From NCBI GenBank assembly GCA_900318955.1, contig ONMJ01000005.1, positions 46,269 through 110,268 on the forward strand: DNA of 64,000 nt, read 5' to 3'. A program made the position numbers and the translations under genes. Under the pieces are notes generated by a model that was not told the origin of the DNA, ran no database searches, and saw nothing but the letters and a program-made list of their open reading frames with translations. The DNA comes from an uncultured Bacteroidales bacterium. GTDB lineage: Bacteria; Bacteroidota; Bacteroidia; Bacteroidales; UBA932. Positions 43,643 through 52,556 of this stretch are shown here, in pieces; positions within the stretch are counted from its first letter, which is position 1, and each line of letters opens with the position of its first letter.

Positions 43643-44227
43643 TTATTTCAATTTTTCGATAAGGGCTGCAAAGTAAGCATTTTTTTCCGGATAAACCAAA
43701 CTTAGTTTGGAATAAATGTGTTTCGCTAGCTCGGGATAGCCCTGATCAGCATATATTTCAGCAAGGGCTTCGGTACAGAAGGCTTCCGAAAGGGGCTCGC
43801 CCTCTTCCGGCTTTGCCGGCTCTTTCTTTGCCTGAAATGCGAATTTCGAGAAGATTCCTTCCCCGACATTCTTTACATTATCATATTCCGCCTGGGAGAA
43901 GAAATCCCCTCCGACGACTCGGACTTGCGGTTTTTCTTCTTTCTTTTCCTCTTCGGGAGCTATGAAGGATTGAAGCAGGCGCTCTACGTCCTTGTCCGAA
44001 TAATCGACCGTTCTGGAGGCTCTGACCAGAGAAGATATTTTTTTGCGGTCGGCTACATAGAGGGCCATGTCGGCGAACTGAGCCTCTCCCCAAGAATCTC
44101 CGGAAGTCTTTGCCATCCTGCGGCAGAGTTCTTTTCTGGCCGCCCCATACCATGGATATAAATTGACAACTCCGCTGAGTTCTTCAATCGTCAGGTTGTG
44201 AAGTTCTATGAAATCTGTTCCTACCAT
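43643..44227 (-). CDS. TPR-like protein between lptE and secG
   Basis: A 194-residue soluble protein. The N-terminal part (LHNLTIEELSGVVNLYPWYGAARKELCRRM) and C-terminal part (EALAEIYADQGYPELAKHIYSKLSLVYPEKNAYFAALIEKL) have TPR-like helix pairs; the middle is acidic and lysine-rich. ATG 44227 overlaps the lptE stop by 7 nt, indicating coupling; an upstream ATG inside lptE is less likely. The gene recurs at this position in Bacteroidetes, without a known role. Confidence 0.7.
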   Translation of the reverse strand: MVGTDFIELHNLTIEELSGVVNLYPWYGAARKELCRRMAKTSGDSWGEAQFADMALYVADRKKISSLVRASRTVDYSDKDVERLLQSFIAPEEEKKEEKPQVRVVGGDFFSQAEYDNVKNVGEGIFSKFAFQAKKEPAKPEEGEPLSEAFCTEALAEIYADQGYPELAKHIYSKLSLVYPEKNAYFAALIEKLK

Positions 44228-44721
44228 TGCGCTACCGTTGCATTGAAAATATCCTCGCAAAGTTTATCTATGATAGATTCGCAGAGGCCTGCTTCCACGG
44301 CATCCAGGGACTGTGTGGAATCATAATCCTCGTATGCAGAGAAAGATTTGTCGACATCCTCTTCAGGATACTTCTTGTTGGTAAAAACGACCTTCACAGT
44401 CACTGTCAGACGGTTCTGAGCCGCGACTTCGTCAGCAGTAACCGCCGTAGCCTGTACGTCGTAGCCGGTAATTTCGCATACGAGTTCCAGATCTCCGTCC
44501 ATATCTACTTGCTCAAGGGAAGTCAGTTTACGGAACTTGTCCTGAAGGGCTTCCGTCATATCATTGGAGAGCGAAGGATTGACCCTCAGAGCCTTGTACT
44601 CTACATAGGGAATACATATTGTCTTCGTATCCGAATGGATTGAAGTACCTGAAAATGAGTATATCCCGCACGAGGAGAGGAGCGGGAGCGAAAGTATCAG
44701 TGCAAGAATTATCCGTTTCAT
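44221..44721 (-). CDS. lptE: LPS-assembly lipoprotein LptE
   Basis: A 166-residue outer-membrane lipoprotein with signal peptide and lipobox LSSC (cysteine near residue 18), then GIYSFSGTSI, the usual LptE opening. The rest is a small alpha/beta domain. LptE plugs the LptD barrel and assists LPS insertion. Its start overlaps the end of the sigma54 activator by 4 nt and its stop overlaps the TPR-like gene by 7 nt. Confidence 0.85.
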   Translation of the reverse strand: MKRIILALILSLPLLSSCGIYSFSGTSIHSDTKTICIPYVEYKALRVNPSLSNDMTEALQDKFRKLTSLEQVDMDGDLELVCEITGYDVQATAVTADEVAAQNRLTVTVKVVFTNKKYPEEDVDKSFSAYEDYDSTQSLDAVEAGLCESIIDKLCEDIFNATVAQW

Positions 44722-45953
44722 TTCTTCGTTTTTCTGAATTCCTCAGGAAGATTCCTGTAGATTGTCCTTTCAGATATACCGAGTTCCTCCGCAGCGGCCT
44801 TGCGGTTGCCTCCGTGCTTCTCAAGAGCTCTTTTTATATTCTCGAGCCTTATGTCCTTCATCGTCATTCCCTCTTCAGGAGCACTCTGGTCCTCGGGTTC
44901 ACTGTAGTCTTCGACAGGGACAAATGACTTTGTCGAAGAAGGAGCTTCGGCCTCCCCCTGCCACTCCGCTTCCATCGGGCGTTGCTCTTCATGATGGGGA
45001 AGACGGGCCGGAGCCGTCCCATGAATCTCTGCCTCAAGTGCGTCAACTTTCTGCTTAAGATCCAATAAAGCCTTGAAAATGATTTGTTTCTCTTCATCAT
45101 TGAGAGAACTTCCTCCGCCTTCATAGAGAGCGGGGAGATTCGGACCCTCTTCGCGTGGCATGTAGCCCGCAAGTGTCGCAGCATCGATAACTATACGCTG
45201 CGAGGTGGGGGTAATCTTCATCGACTCCTGGGCGGTAAGAGCCTCAGTGAAGCCCATTAGCTGTCGGACGTTACCAGGCCAGCGATAGCTCTTCAGCATC
45301 TGCTGAGCATCGTCAGTCAGGGCGACTTTGCACATCCCGTATTTATCCGAGAAATCGGAAGTGAACTTTCTGAACAGCAAGTAGATATCATCTCTTCTCT
45401 CGGAAAGGGAAGGGACCCTGATTCTCGCAGATGAGAGGCGGAAATAGAGGTCTTCGCGGAATTTCCCCATCTTGACAGCCTCATAGAGATCTATGTTGGT
45501 TGCGGCAATAACTCTTACATCTGTCGTTTCAACCTTGTTGCTTCCGACCTTGCGGTACTCTCCGTTTTGGAGGACACGAAGAAGGAGGGCCTGGGAGAGA
45601 AGGGGCAGCTCCGCGATTTCATCAAGGAAGAGTGTCCCTCCGTTGGCCTCCTCAAAGTATCCCGACCTTGTCTCGGAAGCACCTGTAAACGAGCCTTTTA
45701 CATGGCCGAAAAGCTCGGAATTTATAAGTCCTTCGGCGAAGGCTCCGCAGTTGACCGTAAAGAATTTTCCCCTCTTTCGGAGGCTGTTTTGGTGGATTAT
45801 CCTGGCTATATTTTCTTTACCCGCACCGGTCTCTCCGGTAATGAGCACTGAAAGATCCGTCGGGGCAAGACGCACTGCAGTCTCAATGGCTAGATTGAGA
45901 GAGGGATCGTTACCTATGATGTCAAATTTATTTTTGAGTGACTGAATATCCAT
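44718..45953 (-). CDS. Sigma54-dependent transcriptional activator without receiver domain
   Basis: A 411-residue enhancer-binding protein: AAA+ domain from the N terminus with Walker A GETGAGKE, the sigma54-contact loop GSFTGA (Ala to Ser variant of GAFTGA), Walker B GGTLFLDEIAELP and the R-finger region GKFREDLYFRLSSARI; then a low-complexity linker (about 300-360) and a Fis-type HTH (ENIKRALEKHGGNRKAAAEELGISERTIYRNL). No regulatory domain precedes the AAA+ module, so control must be by level or a partner. Conserved at the head of the lptE-secG unit in Bacteroidetes. Confidence 0.9.
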   Translation of the reverse strand: MDIQSLKNKFDIIGNDPSLNLAIETAVRLAPTDLSVLITGETGAGKENIARIIHQNSLRKRGKFFTVNCGAFAEGLINSELFGHVKGSFTGASETRSGYFEEANGGTLFLDEIAELPLLSQALLLRVLQNGEYRKVGSNKVETTDVRVIAATNIDLYEAVKMGKFREDLYFRLSSARIRVPSLSERRDDIYLLFRKFTSDFSDKYGMCKVALTDDAQQMLKSYRWPGNVRQLMGFTEALTAQESMKITPTSQRIVIDAATLAGYMPREEGPNLPALYEGGGSSLNDEEKQIIFKALLDLKQKVDALEAEIHGTAPARLPHHEEQRPMEAEWQGEAEAPSSTKSFVPVEDYSEPEDQSAPEEGMTMKDIRLENIKRALEKHGGNRKAAAEELGISERTIYRNLPEEFRKTKK

Positions 45954-45960
45954 AGTTCTG

Positions 45961-45999
45961 CAAATTTAGCCAAAATTTTATTTTTATTGATTATCTTTG
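45961..45999. promoter_or_regulatory. Divergent -7 boxes for the sigma54 activator and OmpA/TPR genes
   Basis: Minus-strand TAAATTTG (45961-45968) ends seven bases before the activator's ATG, so its transcript should be nearly leaderless. Plus-strand TATCTTTG (45992-45999) precedes the OmpA/TPR lipoprotein gene by 50 nt. Confidence 0.6.
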
Positions 46000-46049
46000 C
46001 GTCTTAGAGGTTCATATTAAAGACAAACTATTAAATCTATTATTCAGAT

Positions 46050-47699
46050 ATGACTAAAACACTCAAATTCCTCGCAGCTGCCGCAATCCTAGCCGCGGCA
46101 GTATCATGCGCTTCGACCGAGAAGATGGTCAAAATGGCTGAGAATGTAATCGTGACTTGCGATCCCGCAGTTCTTGAGGCTGTCGGAGGCAATATCGATG
46201 CAACCGTAAAGGTTACCTATCCTGCTGACTATTTCAATCCCAAGGCAATTGTCGAGGTTACTCCGGTTCTCGTTTATGACGGCGGCGAGGCCAAAATGGC
46301 ACCGTTCGTATATCAGGGCGAAAAGGTTAAAGACAACTACAAGACCGTCTCTGCTGCCGGCCAGACCGTTACTGAGAACATCCACTTCGATTTCGTTGAG
46401 GGTATGGAGAAAGCATATCTCGAGCTCCGCGGTGTCGTCAAGGGCAACAACAAAGAACTCGCTCTTCCTTCCCGCAAGGTCGCTGACGGAGTCAACACTA
46501 CTTACATGCTCGTAAAGAGCGACGGTGTCGTTCCTTTCAAGGCTGACGGATATGCAAACACCTTTACCGACAAGGCTGAGGGCCAGATCCTTTACACCGT
46601 CAACAGCTCTGAGGTCCGTGGAAAAGAGCTCAAAGGCTCCTCTATCAAGAACTTCCAGGATGCTGTCAACAAGCTCAACGCAAACGACAAGGCCAAGATC
46701 ACCGGCACCGAGATCGTCGCTTACGCTTCTCCTGAAGGAGCAGAGACACTCAACAACAAGCTCTCCGACAAGCGTTCAGAGACCGCTGCAAAGGCTTGGG
46801 ACAAGGTTATGAAGGGTTATGATGTCGCAGCTCCCGAGGTAAAGAGCGTCGGTGAGGACTGGGAAGGCTTCCAGAAACTCGTCAACGAGTCAAATATCGA
46901 AGACAAGGAACTCATCCTCCGCGTCCTTTCGATGTACAGCGATCCCGCAGTCAGGGAGTCCGAGATCAGGAACATGTCTCAGGTATTCACCGCTCTCAAG
47001 GGTGAAGTCCTTCCTGAGCTCCGTCGCGCTCGCTTCATTGCAAATGTCGAATATGAGAACTACACCGCAGACGAGCTTCTCGCTCTCGTCGAGAAAGACA
47101 GCGATGTCCTCGATGAGGCTGCTCTTCTCCACGCTGCCACCCTTGTAAAGGATAATGCAAAGAAAGAGGCTCTCTATGAGAAGGCCATCTCCAAGTACAA
47201 CAGCAAGACCGGTCAGTACAATCTTGCAGCTCTCTTCCTGAACGAAGGCAAGCTCGCAAAGGCTGAAGGCGCTCTGTCAAAGCTCGGTTCCAATGACCCC
47301 GACGTCCTCAACGCTCTCGGCGTTGTCGCTATGAGAAAGGGCGACTATGAGGCTGCCGCCAAGTATTTCAAGGCTTCTAAGACAGATGCTTCCAAGGCAA
47401 ATCAGGGTGTTGTAGATCTCCTTACCGGCAACTATGAGAAGGCTGCCCAGGAACTTGCAGACGTAAAGGGATGCTGCAACAATACCGCTCTTGCCTACAT
47501 TCTCACCGACCAGCTTGAGAAGGCAGAGAAAGCTATCCACTGCGAATGCGGATCTTGCCTCTACATGAAGGCTATCATCGCAGCCCGCAAGGGTGACGCT
47601 ACAGGCGTTCAGAAGAATCTTGCAGCCGCTTACAAAAAAGACGCTTCCCTCCGCGAGAGAGCTGCCAACGATATCGAATTCGCCGGCTACGATCTCTAG
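46050..47699 (+). CDS. OmpA-like/TPR lipoprotein
   Basis: A 549-residue lipoprotein: signal peptide and lipobox AVSC near residue 20. The N-terminal half has beta-rich sequence (VEVTPVLVYDGGEAKMAPFVYQG); the middle shows an OmpA/MotB-like peptidoglycan-binding pattern (ILYTVNSSEVRGKELKGSS, VAYASPEGAETLNNKLSDKR); the C-terminal 200 residues are TPR-like (AALFLNEGKLAKAEGALSKL, VVAMRKGDYEAAAKYFKAS). Codon choice is strongly biased to C/G-ending preferred codons, suggesting high expression. It is monocistronic with its own promoter and terminator. Probably an abundant outer-membrane/peptidoglycan linker. Confidence 0.78.
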   Translation: MTKTLKFLAAAAILAAAVSCASTEKMVKMAENVIVTCDPAVLEAVGGNIDATVKVTYPADYFNPKAIVEVTPVLVYDGGEAKMAPFVYQGEKVKDNYKTVSAAGQTVTENIHFDFVEGMEKAYLELRGVVKGNNKELALPSRKVADGVNTTYMLVKSDGVVPFKADGYANTFTDKAEGQILYTVNSSEVRGKELKGSSIKNFQDAVNKLNANDKAKITGTEIVAYASPEGAETLNNKLSDKRSETAAKAWDKVMKGYDVAAPEVKSVGEDWEGFQKLVNESNIEDKELILRVLSMYSDPAVRESEIRNMSQVFTALKGEVLPELRRARFIANVEYENYTADELLALVEKDSDVLDEAALLHAATLVKDNAKKEALYEKAISKYNSKTGQYNLAALFLNEGKLAKAEGALSKLGSNDPDVLNALGVVAMRKGDYEAAAKYFKASKTDASKANQGVVDLLTGNYEKAAQELADVKGCCNNTALAYILTDQLEKAEKAIHCECGSCLYMKAIIAARKGDATGVQKNLAAAYKKDASLRERAANDIEFAGYDL

Positions 47700-47715
47700 G
47701 ATAAAGTCCCAGAAA

Positions 47716-47752
47716 CAAAAAAGCAGACTCTCGATTGAGTCTGCTTTTTTTA
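47716..47752. terminator. Strong bidirectional terminator
   Basis: A perfect 9-bp stem AGCAGACTC (47722-47730)/GAGTCTGCT (47737-47745), 6-nt loop, preceded by six As and followed by seven Ts. It serves both the OmpA/TPR gene and the convergent pheS. Confidence 0.9.
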
Positions 47753-47767
47753 TGTCTTAATGGGAAC

Positions 47768-48802
47768 CTAGACTTCCGTGGCGGTAGAGAATTCGCGAAG
47801 GAAGCGCATGTCGTTCTCGAAGTAATGACGAAGGTCGTTGACCTGCCACTTTAGCATCGCGATACGCTCGACACCCATTCCGAAAGCGAAACCGCTGTAG
47901 ACCTTGGAATCAATACCGCTTGCTTCCAAGACATTGGGGTCAACCATACCGCAGCCGAGAATCTCGAGCCAGCCGGTGCCTTTGCAGATGTTGCAGCCCT
48001 TGCCATGGCAGATGTTACAGCTGACATCAACCTCTGAAGAAGGCTCGGTGAAGGGGAAGTATGAGGGTCTCATACGGATTTCGGCATCGGGGCCGAACAT
48101 CTCGCGGGCAAAAAGGAGAATCGCCTGCTTGAGGTCTGCGAATGTGACGTTTTTGTCAATATAGAGGCCCTCTACCTGATGGAAGATGCAATGGGCGCGG
48201 GCGGAAATAGCCTCATTACGGAAAACTCGTCCCGGACAGATAACCCTGATAGGGAGCGGCTGAGACTCCATCTCGCGAACCTGGACCGATGATGTATGGG
48301 TCCGAAGGAGCAGAGGATTGACATGACCGGTGGAAACAAAGAATGTATCCTGCATGTCGCGGGCCGGATGGTTCGGAGGGAAATTGAGAGCCTCGAACAC
48401 ATGGTAATCATCCTCAATCTCAGGACCTTCGGCGACATCATATCCGAACTTTCGGAAAATCTCGACAATCTGCTGCCTGACAATTGAGACTGGATGACGG
48501 GAACCGGGCTCGAAGGCGTCCCCCGGCATTGTAAGATCCTCCTTGGGACCGTCGGATTCAGCATTATCAGAAACAGAAGCCCTAAACTCTTCTATCTTTG
48601 CAGTAACTGTCTGCTTCAATTCATTGAGCTTCCGTCCATATTCTCTTTTCATTTCCGGTCCCACCGTGCGGAACTGCTCGAAAAGTGCAGTGACCTCCCC
48701 TTTCTTTCCAAGGAAACGGACACGTGCATCCTCAACCTCTTTACGAGTCAAACACTTGAGTTCATCAAGCTCGGCGAGAACTTTCTCGATCTCTTCTTTC
48801 AT
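47768..48802 (-). CDS. pheS: Phenylalanine--tRNA ligase alpha subunit
   Basis: A 344-residue class II aminoacyl-tRNA synthetase subunit. N-terminal coiled-coil domain, then motif 2 and 3 regions (FRNEAISARAHCIFHQVEGLYI and GFAFGMGVERIAMLKW) and the HVFEALNFPPNHPARDMQDTFF segment. Complete. pheT is not adjacent, as is common in Bacteroidetes. A -7 box lies just upstream; no Phe leader peptide fits in the short gap. Confidence 0.96.
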   Translation of the reverse strand: MKEEIEKVLAELDELKCLTRKEVEDARVRFLGKKGEVTALFEQFRTVGPEMKREYGRKLNELKQTVTAKIEEFRASVSDNAESDGPKEDLTMPGDAFEPGSRHPVSIVRQQIVEIFRKFGYDVAEGPEIEDDYHVFEALNFPPNHPARDMQDTFFVSTGHVNPLLLRTHTSSVQVREMESQPLPIRVICPGRVFRNEAISARAHCIFHQVEGLYIDKNVTFADLKQAILLFAREMFGPDAEIRMRPSYFPFTEPSSEVDVSCNICHGKGCNICKGTGWLEILGCGMVDPNVLEASGIDSKVYSGFAFGMGVERIAMLKWQVNDLRHYFENDMRFLREFSTATEV

Positions 48803-48823
48803 ATCAATTGCGTTTTATCTTAC

Positions 48824-48831
48824 AAAGATAA
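48824..48831 (-). promoter_or_regulatory. -7 box of the pheS promoter
   Basis: A perfect TATCTTTG on the minus strand, 21 nt before the pheS ATG, overlapping the end of the upstream gene. Confidence 0.55.
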
Positions 48832-49269
48832 CTATTTTCCGCCGTTTTTCAATTCTGCAGCGGCCTTGAGAGCTTTTTCAGCACGCTTGTCACGAGCTTT
48901 CTTATCCCTTGCCGCACCGCCCTTGAGATACTTTTTCCACTGATCCTCATTCAGAAACTTATGGAAGGCATTGTATATGTTCTCCGACCATTTGTCCTGG
49001 ACCTGCTGGTACATGTCGGCATTGGTGACCTTGGAAGCCTGGAGCTCCTTGAGCTCATCCTGCATCGCATGGAAATCGTGAACGAGGACAGAATCGGCAT
49101 AAAATTCCTGCCAATACTCCATCTTCAGAGTATTACTGAGACGTTCAACTTCTTTGTCTATATACTCCATAAGCTGCTTTTCCTGCTCTTCCGGGGTCTG
49201 GGGCTGCTGGGCCGAGGCAAAGGAAAAAGCAAGGAGAGATGCCGCTATGAGTGATAATAAATGTTTCAT
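48832..49269 (-). CDS. Secreted helical protein of unknown function
   Basis: A 145-residue protein with a signal peptide (LLSLIAASLLAFSFASAQ) and a mature part that is almost wholly helical and charged (EEQEKQLMEYIDKEVERLSN, DEDQWKKYLKGG-like segment, lysine-rich C terminus). The pattern recalls small periplasmic Spy/CpxP-like helical proteins, but I cannot confirm the family. Own promoter on the minus strand at about 49312; 29 nt upstream of pheS. Confidence 0.6.
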   Translation of the reverse strand: MKHLLSLIAASLLAFSFASAQQPQTPEEQEKQLMEYIDKEVERLSNTLKMEYWQEFYADSVLVHDFHAMQDELKELQASKVTNADMYQQVQDKWSENIYNAFHKFLNEDQWKKYLKGGAARDKKARDKRAEKALKAAAELKNGGK

Positions 49270-49285
49270 GCCAATAAAAAATAAT

Positions 49286-49319
49286 TAAATTTGCATATTA
49301 CATACGGTTGGCAAAATTA
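49286..49319. promoter_or_regulatory. Overlapping divergent -7 boxes
   Basis: Plus-strand TAAATTTG (49286-49293) for the C69 gene and minus-strand TAATTTTG (49312-49319) for the small secreted protein. They are convergently arranged: each transcript would cross the other's promoter, so the two may interfere. Confidence 0.5.
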
Positions 49320-49334
49320 TAAAAAATATAGATA

Positions 49335-51137
49335 ATGTTCAAGAACATGAGAAAATCAGCCATATACGCAGCTGCGGCGACCCTGCTACTTGCGGGCCTT
49401 TCCACAAAAGCCGATGCTTGCACCAATGTCGTCATCTCTGCCGGAGCCAGCGCGGACGGCTCTGTGATTGTTTCATATGCTGCAGACTCGCATTGGCTCT
49501 TCGGTGAGCTTTATTTCCAGAATGCAATGGACTGGAAAAGCGGTAGCAAGAGAAAAATATATGACTGGGATTCCAACAAGTACCTCGGTGAAATCCCCCA
49601 GGCCTCCCATACATATAAAAGAATCGGAAATATGAACGAGCATCAGCTCATCATCGCCGAGACCACATGGGGCGGAAGACCGGAACTCGAAGACAAAAGG
49701 GGACTTCTGGATTATGGTTCTCTTATCTATATTGCTCTTGAAAGGGCTAAAACGGCCCGTGAAGCTATTGATGTCATTGTCGAGCTTGCAAACACCTACG
49801 GCTACGCCTCCGAAGGCGAGACTTTCTCCATAGCGGATAAGAATGAGGCTTGGATAATGGATCTCTGCGGAAAGGGGATGAGAATCAAAAACGGAGTCAA
49901 TGCCAACAGGGGCATCGTCTGGGTGGCCAGGAGAGTGCCAAACGGAGCCATCTGCGCCCATGCTAACCAGGCCAGAATAGGGACCTTCCCTCTTCATGAC
50001 AAGGACAACTGCCTCTATGCAAAAGACGTTATCACCTTCGCCAGAAGGCAGGGATATTTCGACGGAGAAGACGAAGAGTTCAGCTTCTGCAAGGCCTATT
50101 GCCCCGTTGATTTCGGCACCGTTCGCGCCTGCGACGCAAGAGCCTGGAGCGCATTCAATATCCTCTGCGATGGTTGGTTCTCATTCAAGGACGAGGACGG
50201 TGTGGTTCATACTAACGACGCAGCTTCTTACCTTGATTACGTTATGGGATATGACCTCAACGGATCCATGCCTCTCTTCGTTTATCCCAAAAAGAAAGTC
50301 TCTGTAAAGGCTGTCGCAGACGTGATGAGAGACCACTTCGAAGGGACCCCGATGGATATGACCCAGGATATCGGAGCCGGCGGCAACGCTCTCCCCTACA
50401 GATGGCGCCCGATGGAGTTCGAGGTAGATGGCAAGAAGTATCTCAATGAAAGGGCAATCGCCACCCAGCAGACCGGGTTCTGGTTTGTCGCCCAGGCAAG
50501 AAACTTCTATCCGGACGATATCGGCGGCATCCTGTGGTTCGGCACCGATGATGCAGCGACATCATATCTTACACCTATTTATAGCTGCTCCAATGACGTT
50601 CCCGATTGTTTCCGCCAGGGAAACGGAGACCTTCTCCACTATTCTCCGACCTCATCCTTCTGGATCAACAACCGCGTCGCCAATGCTTGCTATAAGATGT
50701 ACAACGTAATGGCTCCGACCGTCCGCGAAGCGGCCGACAAGTTCGAAGTGGACCAGATGCTCTTTGGAACCAGAGGAGCAGACAGCACCGCTGTAATGAT
50801 GTACAACGACATAGTTGTCAAGCTGCAGAAGAAACTTTCCATAAAGAAGAGAGACGTAATGGTCTCCGGCGATCCTTTCGCTCCCGTAAGGAAGTATCTT
50901 ACAAGATATTCCATCGATACCGCCCAGGAGCAGTTCAAGAACTGGTGCAATCTCGAGGTCCTTCTCCTCGTGAAATATATCGACGGCAACGTCAAGGCCC
51001 AGAACAAGGACGGCTCATTCAAGCACTCCGAATATTCCGAGGGAATACCCGACAAGCTGACTCAGCCCGGGTATACAGATATCTGGAAGGCCGCCGTCGC
51101 TTCAGAGCACGGCGAGACAGTCAAGGTCTTGGAATAA
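49335..51137 (+). CDS. C69 family dipeptidase
   Basis: A 600-residue secreted Ntn-hydrolase. The signal peptide ends at ...KADA and the following residue is the catalytic cysteine of CTNVVISAGASADGS, about residue 29, which becomes the N-terminal nucleophile. Other C69 features: HQLIIAETTWGGRPEL and the EAWIMDLCGKG strand. Bacteroidetes members of this dipeptidase family are periplasmic. Two ATGs (49335, 49347) are possible. Its stop codon directly abuts the convergent nhaA stop. Confidence 0.9.
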   Translation: MFKNMRKSAIYAAAATLLLAGLSTKADACTNVVISAGASADGSVIVSYAADSHWLFGELYFQNAMDWKSGSKRKIYDWDSNKYLGEIPQASHTYKRIGNMNEHQLIIAETTWGGRPELEDKRGLLDYGSLIYIALERAKTAREAIDVIVELANTYGYASEGETFSIADKNEAWIMDLCGKGMRIKNGVNANRGIVWVARRVPNGAICAHANQARIGTFPLHDKDNCLYAKDVITFARRQGYFDGEDEEFSFCKAYCPVDFGTVRACDARAWSAFNILCDGWFSFKDEDGVVHTNDAASYLDYVMGYDLNGSMPLFVYPKKKVSVKAVADVMRDHFEGTPMDMTQDIGAGGNALPYRWRPMEFEVDGKKYLNERAIATQQTGFWFVAQARNFYPDDIGGILWFGTDDAATSYLTPIYSCSNDVPDCFRQGNGDLLHYSPTSSFWINNRVANACYKMYNVMAPTVREAADKFEVDQMLFGTRGADSTAVMMYNDIVVKLQKKLSIKKRDVMVSGDPFAPVRKYLTRYSIDTAQEQFKNWCNLEVLLLVKYIDGNVKAQNKDGSFKHSEYSEGIPDKLTQPGYTDIWKAAVASEHGETVKVLE

Positions 51138-52553
51138 TTATTTCCCGCGAGACTGTATTTTATATACAAGGTTGATAAGTACGCTTCCGAGGATACCGGC
51201 ACATAGCGACCCCATCAGTACAGCTATCTTTCCGGCATCGCGAAGATGTGCCGTCACCTCTGCGGGAACACCCGCTCCGGCGAAAGAGAGTGTATCGACA
51301 AATATCGACATTGTAAAGCCTATACCGCCAAGACAAGCGACCGCAAAGAGCATCGGCCAAGTACTCTTAGCTGGCATTTCTCCGATTTTGCACTTGATTG
51401 CAAGGAAACTTGCAAGCGTAATTCCTATCGGCTTTCCGAGAAGAAGGCCGAGGAAGATTCCCATACCGGGAGCTCCGAGCGCAGCATCATAGTGGAAGAC
51501 ATTGAAATAAGATGGATCTGTAATCTGCACTCCGGCATTGGCAAGGGCGAAAACGGGCATTATGAAATAATTGACCCATGGAGAAAGACTCTGCTCGAGC
51601 CTGTATGCAGGAGGGATGGAGCGCTTGGAAAGGCCGCTGAGACGACGAAGGCAGTAGCGCTGCTGCTCATCCGGGAATTCTTCCGCTCCGATATGGTCAC
51701 CGAGCTCGATTCCATGCATGAGGATATTATGCCTGCGATAGAATTTTGCCCTGTTGTAGCGGGCCTCCATCGGAATAAGGAAGGCCATTACCACTCCGGA
51801 CATTGTCGCATGAATCCCCGCATAATAGAAGAGGAACCAAATTGCGATAAGGGGGACAATATAGAATACCAACCTCTTCTCTCCCAGCTTATTAAGCGCA
51901 AGGACAAGGAGAATGATGAGAAGGGCGACAAGAAGCAGCGGACCGTTGATGGTGCCTCCATAGAAAAGGGCGACAACAAGGATGGCAATCAGGTCGTCTG
52001 CGATGGCAAGGGCCGTCAGGAATACTTTGAGCGACACCGGGACCTTGTCACCAAGGACAGAGAGAATTCCAATTGCAAAAGCAATATCGGTCGCAGTAGG
52101 GATACCCCATCCGTTCGCGGCTACAGTCCCATGGTTGATGATCGTAAAGATGATAGCGGGAACGCAGACTCCACCTACAGCGGCGATTATCGGCATTATC
52201 GCCTTTTTAAAGGTAGAGAGTTCACCATTAATGACCTCTCTCTTTATTTCCAGACCGACAGAGAAGAAGAAGACCACCATCAGGATATCATTGATGAACT
52301 TCTCCATTGTCATGTCCTTGGGGAAGGACCAATCGATGGTGCCGCCCGGGCTGTGGAGATTCATTGTAATATCCGTCTCCAGGAAATGCTGGTAATAATA
52401 GCTTGTGAACGGCAGGTTTGCCAGCAGCATTGCAACGATTACGCTGACAAGCAGTATGACTCCGTTGGCCCAAGGCTTTCTGACAAAGCGGCTTTGGGAC
52501 GTGTTGAAGTTGTGGATTTCTTTATTCCACCAATAAATAGGGATATGTCTCAT
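51138..52553 (-). CDS. nhaA: Na+/H+ antiporter NhaA
   Basis: A 471-residue twelve-helix antiporter. The paired ion-binding aspartates are in ALAIADDLIAILVVALFY, preceded by PTATDIAFAIGILSVLGDKVP; helix 2 has VVFFFSVGLEIKREVINGEL. The N-terminal 25 residues are a Bacteroidetes-type extension. Exports Na+ for pH and salt homeostasis. Its end is flush with the convergent C69 gene and its start lies 3 nt after the ahcY stop, so it is probably co-transcribed with ahcY. Confidence 0.95.
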   Translation of the reverse strand: MRHIPIYWWNKEIHNFNTSQSRFVRKPWANGVILLVSVIVAMLLANLPFTSYYYQHFLETDITMNLHSPGGTIDWSFPKDMTMEKFINDILMVVFFFSVGLEIKREVINGELSTFKKAIMPIIAAVGGVCVPAIIFTIINHGTVAANGWGIPTATDIAFAIGILSVLGDKVPVSLKVFLTALAIADDLIAILVVALFYGGTINGPLLLVALLIILLVLALNKLGEKRLVFYIVPLIAIWFLFYYAGIHATMSGVVMAFLIPMEARYNRAKFYRRHNILMHGIELGDHIGAEEFPDEQQRYCLRRLSGLSKRSIPPAYRLEQSLSPWVNYFIMPVFALANAGVQITDPSYFNVFHYDAALGAPGMGIFLGLLLGKPIGITLASFLAIKCKIGEMPAKSTWPMLFAVACLGGIGFTMSIFVDTLSFAGAGVPAEVTAHLRDAGKIAVLMGSLCAGILGSVLINLVYKIQSRGK

Positions 52554-52556
52554 ATC